The translations under genes were made by a program, and so were the position numbers. Of a stretch of DNA of 26,911 nucleotides, positions 15,930 to 26,911 are shown in pieces. The notes beneath the pieces are model-generated. The model was not told the origin of the DNA. It ran no database searches and saw only the letters and a program-made list of their open reading frames with translations. Numbering within the stretch: position 1 is the first letter of the stretch; every line of letters begins with the position of its first letter. This DNA is from Deinococcus phoenicis. GTDB lineage: Bacteria; Deinococcota; Deinococci; Deinococcales; Deinococcaceae. The DNA lies in the NCBI RefSeq assembly GCF_000599865.1, contig NZ_JHAC01000010.1:1-26911 (forward strand), given 5' to 3'.

Positions 15930-17279
15930 CTAGCACCCCTCGCTCTTGAACCCCTCGCACGGCTCGTCCGGGGTCCAGGGCGCGGCGAGGGCGGCCCGCG
16001 CCAGCTTCACGGCGAACGCTCCCGCCTCCCGCACCAGCGCGGGCGAAAGCGTGTCGTCGCTGGCGGCGTGGTAGTTGTCGTCCAGGCCACGGTGAATGAA
16101 CACGGTGCGGACACCCCACGCGATAAAGGGGACGTGGTCGCTGCTGCCCCCGGCGTTCATGGAGCGCCCGAAGGTTTCGCGTCTGCGCGCCGGTTCGTCC
16201 ACGAAGACGCGGATGCCGGGCCGCACCCGCTTCGCCAGCGGCCGCAGTTCGGCGTGCGCGGCGACGCCCAGGGGTTCGGCGTCCACGCCCACCATGTCGA
16301 GGTTCAGCATGGCCCGCGTCTGCCGCAGGGGGTAACGGTGCGCGTCCACGAAGGTGCGGCTTCCGACCAGCCCGTCCTCCTCGGCGTCGAACAGGACGAA
16401 CCAGGTCCGCTCCGCCAGCGGTGTCCGGGCCGCCTGACGGGCCGCCTCCAGCACGGCCAGCACCCCGCTCGCGTTGTCGTTCGCCCCCGGCGAGCCGTTC
16501 ACGCTGTCCACGTGCGCGCCGAACAACACCTCGGGGTTCGCGCCGGCGCGGGCGGCGATCAGGTTCTGACCCTTCACCCGGCGCACCTCGACCTGTGAAG
16601 TGAGCTGGGCCGGCTGGCCCGCCAGCGGCAGCACCCGCGCCCCGGCCTCGGCGCTGATCTGCACCAGCGGCAGGGGCGTGGCGGGCACCCGCTGCACCTG
16701 CTGGACCGCGCAGTTCTGGACCAGCACCAGGCCCAGCGCCCCGGCCTGGGTCGCCCGCTCCACCAGTTCGCTCCAGCCCACCTCGTCGCCGTCCCACTCC
16801 TGGCAGGTGGTCAGGGCAATCTGGCCGCGCAGGCCCAGCGCCTCCATCCCCTCAGAGCTGGCCCCGGCCTTCACGCGCACCAGCCGCCCCTCCTGCTCGC
16901 CGCCCCGGCTGCCGTACAGGGCGGCGGCGGGCACGCTGAGGGCGCCGACCTTCAGGGTGCCGCCCCGGTCGTAGGGCCGCTCCAGCGTCACCGGCTCCCC
17001 GGTCACCCGGTAGCCTAGCGCGCGAAACTGTCCGGCCAGCCAGTCCAGGGCGCGGTCATGCCCCGCATCCCCGACCGGGCGCGGCCCGAAGGTCTGGAGC
17101 GTCTGCCAGTCCTGCGCGGCGGTGCGCGTGAGGGCCGCCGCCTGCACGGGCGGGTCCCGCTGGCCCTCCGCCCAGTGCCAGGCCCCCCAGCCGCCCCCCA
17201 CAACCAGGGCAGCGGGCAGGAGCCATTTCCATACCGGGAGGCGTGGCCGGGTCGGCAGGGGCCGGGAGCGGGCTGGCAT
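15930..17279 (-). CDS. Membrane-anchored M28-family metallopeptidase with PA domain
   Basis: 449 residues from the ATG at 17279. A short basic N-terminus precedes one transmembrane helix (about 17-33), placing the rest outside the cytoplasm. A protease-associated (PA) insert at about 100-230 interrupts the early fold. The catalytic domain then shows all ligands of a co-catalytic two-zinc aminopeptidase: His256 (GAHVDSV), Asp268 (GANDNASG), the Glu300-Glu301 pair (FDAEEDG), Asp328 (LNLDMVG) and His404 (DDNYHAASD). The likely activity is removal of N-terminal amino acids from peptides. Longer starts exist (17291 and 17381), but TATGCT at 17287-17292 sits seven bases before 17279, matching the leaderless pattern. 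It is divergent from lepA. The last residues include Cys-rich CEGFKSEGC, which may form a disulfide. Confidence 0.9.
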   Translation of the reverse strand: MPARSRPLPTRPRLPVWKWLLPAALVVGGGWGAWHWAEGQRDPPVQAAALTRTAAQDWQTLQTFGPRPVGDAGHDRALDWLAGQFRALGYRVTGEPVTLERPYDRGGTLKVGALSVPAAALYGSRGGEQEGRLVRVKAGASSEGMEALGLRGQIALTTCQEWDGDEVGWSELVERATQAGALGLVLVQNCAVQQVQRVPATPLPLVQISAEAGARVLPLAGQPAQLTSQVEVRRVKGQNLIAARAGANPEVLFGAHVDSVNGSPGANDNASGVLAVLEAARQAARTPLAERTWFVLFDAEEDGLVGSRTFVDAHRYPLRQTRAMLNLDMVGVDAEPLGVAAHAELRPLAKRVRPGIRVFVDEPARRRETFGRSMNAGGSSDHVPFIAWGVRTVFIHRGLDDNYHAASDDTLSPALVREAGAFAVKLARAALAAPWTPDEPCEGFKSEGC

Positions 17280-17286
17280 GGCTTTC

Positions 17287-17292
17287 AGCATA
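17287..17292 (-). promoter_or_regulatory. -10 box TATGCT of the M28 peptidase gene
   Basis: TATGCT on the minus strand ends seven bases before the ATG at 17279. It overlaps an upstream in-frame ATG at 17291, making that upstream start unlikely on this transcript. Confidence 0.45.
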
Positions 17293-17385
17293 GTGGAGGC
17301 CGCGTCGGCAACCCGGCAACTTTGCCGGAGCGGGCGCGCGGCAGCCAGGCGGGTCGGGGGCACCTTGCCGCCGCGCCCCACTCGC

Positions 17386-17391
17386 TACACT
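17386..17391 (+). promoter_or_regulatory. -10 box TACACT of lepA
   Basis: TACACT ends seven bases before the GTG at 17399. There is no Shine-Dalgarno sequence. A weak TTGCCG (17365-17370) lies 15 bases upstream. Confidence 0.55.
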
Positions 17392-17398
17392 GCGCCTT

Positions 17399-19222
<1,824 letters not shown>

Positions 19223-19241
19223 GGGGAGGAAGGGGGCAGAC

Positions 19242-19850
19242 GTGGCAAACGCCCGGCATGTGCAGCGCCTGTACGACCGCAAGGCGTCCGGTTACGACGC
19301 CGCGACGGCTTCGCGCAGGCTGGACACGCTCCGCGCCGCGCTGTTGGCGCACGCGGCCGGCGACGTGCTGGAACTGGGGGTGGGAACCGGCGCGACCTTC
19401 GCGCACTACCCGGCCACGCTGGGCAGCCTGACCGCCCTGGACGTCAGCGGGGAGATGCTGCGGCGGGCACAGCCCAGGGCGCTGCGGTTGCCCTTCCCGG
19501 TGCGGCTGGTGCAGCACGACTTCCAGACGCTGCCCTTTCCGGCGGCGAGCTTCGATACGGTGACGTCCTCCCTCGGCCTGTGCGGCATTCCCGACCCGGC
19601 GCGTTTGTTCGCTGAGGTGCGGCGGGTGCTGCGCCCCGGCGGGCAACTGCTCGCCCTGGAACACGTGCGGCCACCCAACGCGTGGCTCGGCCTCGCGGCG
19701 GACGGGCTTGACCCGCTGTTCGAGCGCTTTGTCGGCTGCCACGCCAACCGGCCCACGCCCCACCTGCTGCGTGAGGCAGGCTTCACCGTGGACCTCCTGG
19801 AGCGCCGCCTGGGGGGCATTCTGGTCACGCTGCGCGCCACCCCGGCCTGA
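19242..19850 (+). CDS. Class I SAM-dependent methyltransferase (UbiE/Methyltransf_11 type)
   Basis: 202-residue soluble methyltransferase. SAM-binding motif I is VLELGVGTGATFAHYP (about 42-57) and motif II is LTALDVSGEML. The stretch LPFPAASFDTVTSSLGLCGIPDP is the post-II/motif III region, then VLRPGGQLLALEHVRPPN. The ending resembles small phospholipid or quinone methyltransferases, but nothing fixes the substrate. The GTG at 19242 follows a purine-rich GGAGGAAGGGGG ribosome region. It is probably co-transcribed with lepA; a functional link is not evident. Confidence 0.85.
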   Translation: MANARHVQRLYDRKASGYDAATASRRLDTLRAALLAHAAGDVLELGVGTGATFAHYPATLGSLTALDVSGEMLRRAQPRALRLPFPVRLVQHDFQTLPFPAASFDTVTSSLGLCGIPDPARLFAEVRRVLRPGGQLLALEHVRPPNAWLGLAADGLDPLFERFVGCHANRPTPHLLREAGFTVDLLERRLGGILVTLRATPA

Positions 19851-19913
19851 GCCACATGCCGAGACCCGGCTGAGCCTTGATGGCGCCGCACCCCACCCTC
19901 CCCCGCGCCCCAT

Positions 19914-19937
19914 CCCCGCCTCGCGCGGGGCTTTTTT
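19914..19937 (+). terminator. Rho-independent terminator
   Basis: CCCCGC (19914-19919) and GCGGGG (19925-19930) form a 6-bp stem with a five-base loop, followed after one C by six T (19932-19937). It lies 63 bases after the methyltransferase stop and would end the lepA transcript. Confidence 0.8.
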
Positions 19938-20052
19938 CTTCTCCCCCAACCCCCTGTAAGGCTCCCTTAGCCCGCGCACACCATCCGCCTCATCCCGTCC
20001 GCCTAGCGTGGAAGCAACGTTCCCGCCCATCTCACCCCGAAAGGACGCCCGC

Positions 20053-21033
20053 ATGACCCAGCTCCCCGCCTGGCAGCCCGCTCCGCCCCTCACCACCAGC
20101 GTCCAGCAGATTCGCCCGCCCGCACCCGACGTCTCCACCTTTGGCGGCACGCAGGTCCTGCGGCCCGATGTGGTGCGGGTGCGCCTGCCGATGGTGAATG
20201 CCTACCTGCTGGGCCTGCCCGGCGAACCCTGGGTGCTGGTGGATGCGGGGATGCCGCTGACCGCCGGAATGATCCGCGCGGCGGCGGACAGGTACCACGC
20301 GGGCAGACCTCCCGCCGCCATCGTGCTGACACACGGGCACCTCGACCATATCGGGGGGCTGCATGACCTGCTGAAAGCGTGGCCTGTGCCGGTCTACGCC
20401 CATCCGCTGGAACTGCCCTACCTGACCGGACAGGTGCCCTATCCCTTCCCCGACCCCACGGTGGGCGGCGTGATGAGCCTGCTTTCCCCGGCCTTCGTGC
20501 CCGGCCCCTTCGATTTCCAGCCCCATATCCAGGCGCTCCCCCCGGCGGGTGAGGTGCCCGGCCTGCCCGGCTGGCGCTGGCTGCATACGCCGGGGCACAG
20601 TGTCGGCCACGTGTCGCTGTGGCGGGACGCCGACCGCACGCTGATCGCCGGGGACGCCTTCGTGACCACCAAGCAGGAGTCGGCGGTGGGGGCGCTGACC
20701 CTGCGGCCCACCCTGGTTCACCGCCCACCCGCGTACTACACGCCCAACTGGGACGCGGCGCGGGAATCGGTGCGCCGGCTCGCCGCGCTGTCGCCGGCAC
20801 TGGCCGCCACCGGGCACGGGCACCCCATGACCGAGGCGCAGATGGACCTCGATCTGGAGAGGCTCGCCCGCAACTTCGACGAGATGGCGCGGCCCCTGCG
20901 CGGCTGGTACCTGAACCGGCCTGTGCCGGTGGCGCTGCCCCAGCCGGGGGCCTCCGACCCGCTGAAGCTGCTCGTGCTGGGTACCCTGGGCGTGGCCGGG
21001 GCGGTCCTGCTGCTGCGCCGCTGGAGGCGCTGA
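20053..21033 (+). CDS. Metallo-beta-lactamase-fold hydrolase with C-terminal membrane anchor
   Basis: 326 residues. The metal-binding signature is THGHLDH (93-99). It is followed by the third-site histidine in HTPGHSVGHVSLW, the bridging aspartate in LIAGDAF and the last histidine in TGHGHP, so a two-metal site is complete. Such proteins hydrolyse thioesters, lactones or phosphodiesters; the substrate cannot be told. After the catalytic domain, residues about 303-321 (LKLLVLGTLGVAGAVLLLR) form a single hydrophobic helix ending in RRWRR. That is a tail-anchor arrangement leaving the enzyme in the cytoplasm at the membrane. The ATG at 20053 has an AAGGA site about eight bases upstream. An in-frame ATG at 20008 has no better support. 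Confidence 0.9.
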   Translation: MTQLPAWQPAPPLTTSVQQIRPPAPDVSTFGGTQVLRPDVVRVRLPMVNAYLLGLPGEPWVLVDAGMPLTAGMIRAAADRYHAGRPPAAIVLTHGHLDHIGGLHDLLKAWPVPVYAHPLELPYLTGQVPYPFPDPTVGGVMSLLSPAFVPGPFDFQPHIQALPPAGEVPGLPGWRWLHTPGHSVGHVSLWRDADRTLIAGDAFVTTKQESAVGALTLRPTLVHRPPAYYTPNWDAARESVRRLAALSPALAATGHGHPMTEAQMDLDLERLARNFDEMARPLRGWYLNRPVPVALPQPGASDPLKLLVLGTLGVAGAVLLLRRWRR

Positions 21034-21212
21034 GCGACCAGCAAGCCCGGGCAAGTCTGATCGCCTGTCCATGACCGGGCGGGAGTCGGCCAGGGCTTCA
21101 TCTTCAGGAGCCCGCGAAGTGGCGGTCAGACGGCGCGCGCCAGCCTGATCCTCCCTCGCCCCGCAGCCCCGGCCCACCCCGGGGTGTGGGGTTTCTGTCA
21201 GAGGGCGGCTCC

Positions 21213-21218
21213 TACACT
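21213..21218 (+). promoter_or_regulatory. -10 box TACACT of the histidine kinase operon
   Basis: TACACT ends seven bases before the GTG at 21226, with no Shine-Dalgarno. Together with the same hexamer at lepA and murG it fixes the start codon. Confidence 0.55.
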
Positions 21219-21225
21219 CCGGGGC

Positions 21226-22901
<1,676 letters not shown>

Positions 22902-22918
22902 GCGGGCCAGGGCAGTGA

Positions 22919-22954
22919 CGTGGGGGTGGCATTCGCGCCACCCCCGCGCCTTTT
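22919..22954 (+). terminator. Rho-independent terminator after the two-component operon
   Basis: GGGGGTGGC (22922-22930) and GCCACCCCC (22937-22945) form a perfect 9-bp stem with a six-base loop, extendable by about three more pairs. Four T follow at 22951-22954. It is 18 bases after the response regulator stop. Confidence 0.8.
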
Positions 22955-23008
22955 CCCCGTGCCTCATTTGCGCGGACAGACCGGGGCGGCCTCTGTCAGG
23001 ATGCAGCC

Positions 23009-23503
23009 ATGAAGACCCTGCGCTTTGCTCTTCCCCTGCTCGCGGGCCTGACGGTTTCTCTGTCCGGCGCGCAGTCCACCCCCGCCGCACCGGGCAGCGT
23101 GACCGTCTGGGCTGGGCTGTCCTCCGAGGTGCTGATTCTGCCCGCCCCCTACGCGGCGCTGAGTGTGCCGCTGTCGCCCGGGATGGCCCTGCGGGGCGGC
23201 GTGCAGTATCTGCCCGGCGAGGCCGCACTCGGCGCGGACCTGCTGTTCGGCGCGGCGGCGCGGGGCTTTTACGGTGGGCCGAGCGCGGCGCTGATCGTGG
23301 GGGACCTGCCCGGCTGGCTGGCCGGCGGCGTGCTGGGCTACCGCAACAGCTTCGGTGGGGGACGCTGGGGCTACTTCGTGGAGGGCAAGGCGCGGTATCT
23401 GTTCCTCAAAAACGGGGCCAGCGGGCATGAACCGTGGTCGACGCCGCAGGACCTCCGCATCGTCTCGCCGGGGCTGGGCCTCGGGCTGACGTACCGCTTC
23501 TAG
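23009..23503 (+). CDS. Small exported protein, probably outer-membrane beta-barrel
   Basis: 164 residues, not recognised as a named family. Residues 1-21 are a typical signal peptide with a cut after LSGAQ or nearby. The mature part alternates short amphipathic strands with Gly-rich turns (GMALRGGVQYLPGEAALGADLLFGAAARGFYGGPSA is one such region, in pieces). It ends in an aromatic-terminated strand, GLGLTYRF, with a C-terminal phenylalanine as in outer-membrane barrel proteins. About eight strands could be accommodated. The ATG at 23009 follows a weak TCAGGA site. It lies downstream of the two-component terminator, so it has its own promoter. An outer-membrane location fits the Deinococcus envelope but is inferred. 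Confidence 0.75.
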   Translation: MKTLRFALPLLAGLTVSLSGAQSTPAAPGSVTVWAGLSSEVLILPAPYAALSVPLSPGMALRGGVQYLPGEAALGADLLFGAAARGFYGGPSAALIVGDLPGWLAGGVLGYRNSFGGGRWGYFVEGKARYLFLKNGASGHEPWSTPQDLRIVSPGLGLGLTYRF

Positions 23504-23526
23504 CCGGCCCGGTTTCCCCCCAGACA

Positions 23527-23550
23527 GGCGGGCAGAAACAGCCGCCCGCC
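23527..23550 (+). terminator. Possible hairpin downstream of the small exported protein
   Basis: GGCGGGC (23527-23533) and GCCCGCC (23544-23550) form a 7-bp stem with a ten-base loop, 24 bases after the stop. There is no T-tract, so this is only a candidate terminator. The rest of the 212-base gap to the next gene shows nothing further except its promoter. Confidence 0.35.
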
Positions 23551-23703
23551 GCAATGAGGGCGAGCCGCCGGACGCGGGGGCCACGGCAAGCGCGGCGGCC
23601 CGCCTCGCGTGAGATTCAGGGGAGGCGTTCATGCGGGGAGGGTCAACCCGCTCGTTTTCCCGCTAAAGCTAGCCCGCTCCCGCCCCGCCTCCATCTCCCG
23701 CTG

Positions 23704-23709
23704 TAGCCT
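23704..23709 (+). promoter_or_regulatory. -10 box TAGCCT of the aminotransferase gene
   Basis: TAGCCT ends six bases before the ATG at 23716, without a Shine-Dalgarno sequence. Confidence 0.45.
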
Positions 23710-23715
23710 CGCGCC

Positions 23716-24897
<1,182 letters not shown>

Positions 24898-24943
24898 GGG
24901 CGGCCAGTGGGCCACTTCCCAGCGGGAACCGCGACCCTGCCCC

Positions 24944-25552
24944 TCACGCCTCCTCCACCCAGCGCACCTTGTCGGCCACCGGGCGGCGTTCCCCGGCGGG
25001 CCACTCGCCCTGCGGGTAGCCCAGGTACACCAGCCCCATCAGGCTGACCCCTTCCCCGAAGCCGAGGGCCTGCCGGGTGTGCTCGTGCAGGCTGGGCGCG
25101 TTGGTGATCCATTTGCTGGCGATGCCCAGCGCGCGGGCGGCCAGCATCAGCGTCTGCACGGCGCAGGCGACGGCCCACTGTTCCTCGTGCAGCGGCATCC
25201 TGGGCTTCTCGGCGGGTTCCGCCGCGACCACGAGCCACACCGGCGCCAGGCGCTGGCGCTCCCGCTGGGCACGCAGAACGTCCGGGCCAGGTTCGGCTTC
25301 CCCCTTCAGCCGCGCCAGTGACGTGGCGAGCGTCTCGGCCAGGCGCATCCGGCCTTCGCCCGTGAACACCACGAAGCGCCAGGGTTCGGTCCGGCCGTGG
25401 CTGGGTGCCCAGTTGGCGGCCTCCAGCAGGGTCAGCAGCGTGCTTGTGGGAATCGGCCGGGGCGAGAGCCGGTTCAGGTCCACGGTGCGGCGTTCACGGA
25501 CGGCCGTGAGAAGGTCGAGCGGGGCGGGCTGGGCTTCGGGGAGGGCAGACAC
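24944..25552 (-). CDS. Nitroreductase-family flavoprotein
   Basis: 202-residue FMN-dependent oxidoreductase. The N-terminal AVRERRTVDLNRLSPRPIPTSTLLTLLEAANWAPSHGRTEPWRFVVF carries the phosphate-binding Arg pair and the APSxGxxxPWRF flavin motif. The middle has WAVACAVQTLMLAARALGIASKWITN, and the C-terminus has LMGLVYLGYPQGEWPAGERRPV. This pattern is close to the small YdjA/RutE-like nitroreductases, which normally dimerise. The frame is open far upstream, but a GTG at 25552 with TACCCT seven bases before it is the best start; the upstream extension has no homology features. It is divergent from the AIM24-family gene, with 75 bases between starts. The physiological substrate is unknown. Confidence 0.92.
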   Translation of the reverse strand: MSALPEAQPAPLDLLTAVRERRTVDLNRLSPRPIPTSTLLTLLEAANWAPSHGRTEPWRFVVFTGEGRMRLAETLATSLARLKGEAEPGPDVLRAQRERQRLAPVWLVVAAEPAEKPRMPLHEEQWAVACAVQTLMLAARALGIASKWITNAPSLHEHTRQALGFGEGVSLMGLVYLGYPQGEWPAGERRPVADKVRWVEEA

Positions 25553-25559
25553 GAGGCCC

Positions 25560-25565
25560 AGGGTA
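25560..25565 (-). promoter_or_regulatory. -10 box TACCCT of the nitroreductase gene
   Basis: TACCCT on the minus strand ends seven bases before the GTG at 25552. It decides the start within a much longer open frame. Confidence 0.45.
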
Positions 25566-25627
25566 AGGCGAAACGGGGTGGGGGCGTCACCGGGAACCCG
25601 CCTGGCGCTGGCCCCGTACCGGGAACC

Positions 25628-26392
<765 letters not shown>

Positions 26393-26476
26393 GGGACTGC
26401 GGAACGTGGGAAAAGCCCCCACCGCGCACAGTCTCGCGCAAACAGACTCCCGCGCACGGCGGCCCCTCTTCCCCGC

Positions 26477-26482
26477 TACACT
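26477..26482 (+). promoter_or_regulatory. -10 box TACACT of murG
   Basis: TACACT ends eight bases before the ATG at 26491, with only pyrimidines and an A between and no Shine-Dalgarno sequence. Confidence 0.5.
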
Positions 26483-26490
26483 CCCTCCCA

Positions 26491-26911
26491 ATGAGTCTGG
26501 TCGTGATGGCAACGGGAGGCACCGGGGGACACATCTATCCGGCGGTCGCAACGGCGCGTGAGCTGATGGTGCGCGGGCACGAGGCGCTGCTGCTGGGCCA
26601 GCGGGGCGGCATGGAGGAACGGGTGGCGGCGGAACAGGGCCTGGCCTTTCACGGGGTGGACGCCGGAAAGCTGGCCCGCAGCGGGCAAGGCCGCCCCGAC
26701 CCCCGGGAGCTGCTGCGGGCCGGGCGAGGTGTGGCCGAGGCGCGGGCCTTTCTGAAGGGCGCGCAACCCGGCGCGGTGGTGGGCTTCGGCGGCTTTGCCA
26801 GCCTGCCGGGCGTGCTGGCCGCGCAGAGCCTGGGCCTGCCCACCGTGCTGCACGAGCAGAACGCCCGCCTGGGCCTCACGCAGCGGCTGGCGGCGGGGCG
26901 GGCGCGGGCGG
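26491..26911 (+). CDS. murG: MurG, lipid II-forming N-acetylglucosaminyltransferase (5' part)
   Basis: The first 140 codons of a gene that runs off the window. MurG adds GlcNAc from UDP-GlcNAc to lipid I at the cytoplasmic face of the membrane, the last intracellular step of peptidoglycan precursor synthesis. The N-terminal Gly-rich loop MATGGTGGHIYPAVATARELMVRGHE is diagnostic. The second Gly-rich loop VVGFGGFASLPGVLAAQSLGLPTVLHEQNARLG includes the lipid-binding face and the HEQN motif. The C-terminal UDP-GlcNAc domain lies beyond the window. The start fits both the homology and the -10 box. Confidence 0.95.
   Translation, partial: MSLVVMATGGTGGHIYPAVATARELMVRGHEALLLGQRGGMEERVAAEQGLAFHGVDAGKLARSGQGRPDPRELLRAGRGVAEARAFLKGAQPGAVVGFGGFASLPGVLAAQSLGLPTVLHEQNARLGLTQRLAAGRARA

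Noticed and set aside
24908..24930. Short inverted repeats between the convergent aminotransferase and nitroreductase genes
   Set aside because: Stems of four to five pairs without T-tracts are expected by chance at this GC content.

Overview
The window is about 70% GC and densely coded on both strands. It looks like a Deinococcus chromosome, or a very close relative. Three things point there: the N-acylamino-acid racemase and RecF read almost like the remembered D. radiodurans proteins; most genes that lack a Shine-Dalgarno sequence carry a TAnnnT -10 box 5-8 nt before the start codon (leaderless transcripts); and a long GC-rich palindrome of the kind scattered in Deinococcus intergenic DNA lies after recF. 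I saw no tRNA, rRNA, CRISPR array, insertion sequence or phage gene. Gene identities come from motif reading alone, with no database search.

Layout. 1-199 (-): N-terminal fragment of a membrane protein, cut by the window edge beside a 13-C homopolymer. 1002-3843 (-), continuing to 244: a tightly packed operon of an RpiR-type regulator, an N-acylamino-acid racemase/OSBS enolase, an orphan periplasmic amino-acid binding protein and a GNAT acyltransferase. Ahead of it lies a promoter bracketed by two GCAA-N6-TTGC operators exactly 31 bp apart. 4242-5231 (+): polyprenyl diphosphate synthase. 5274-6068 (-): N-formylglutamate amidohydrolase family protein. 6171-8219 (+): recF and a DciA-like (DUF721) protein with an added zinc ribbon, separated by the palindrome. 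8327-10303 (+): a large beta-helix lipoprotein whose Shine-Dalgarno sits inside a strong hairpin. Convergent to it, 10322-13342 (-): a 1006-residue BTAD/NB-ARC/TPR regulator. 13388-14611 (-): RsmC-like rRNA methyltransferase.

14665-15878 (+): rnhB and an overlapping MOSC-domain gene. 15930-17279 (-): membrane-anchored PA/M28 peptidase, divergent from lepA (17399-19222, +), which is followed by a small methyltransferase and a clear terminator. 20053-21033 (+): metallo-beta-lactamase-fold protein with a C-terminal membrane anchor. 21226-22901 (+): histidine kinase and LuxR-type response regulator joined by a TTGA overlap, then a strong terminator. 23009-23503 (+): small exported, probably outer-membrane, protein. 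23716-24897 (+): class I aminotransferase. 24944-25552 (-): nitroreductase, divergent from an AIM24-family gene (25628-26392, +). 26491 to the end (+): 5' part of murG.

The most coherent unit is the rpiR-racemase-binding protein-GNAT operon. By analogy with characterised N-succinylamino-acid racemase gene clusters, it may import D-amino acids (for example from cell-wall turnover), acylate them and racemise them. The deacylase that would finish the pathway is not in the window. The other unit deserving attention is the beta-helix lipoprotein with its apparently masked ribosome binding site.
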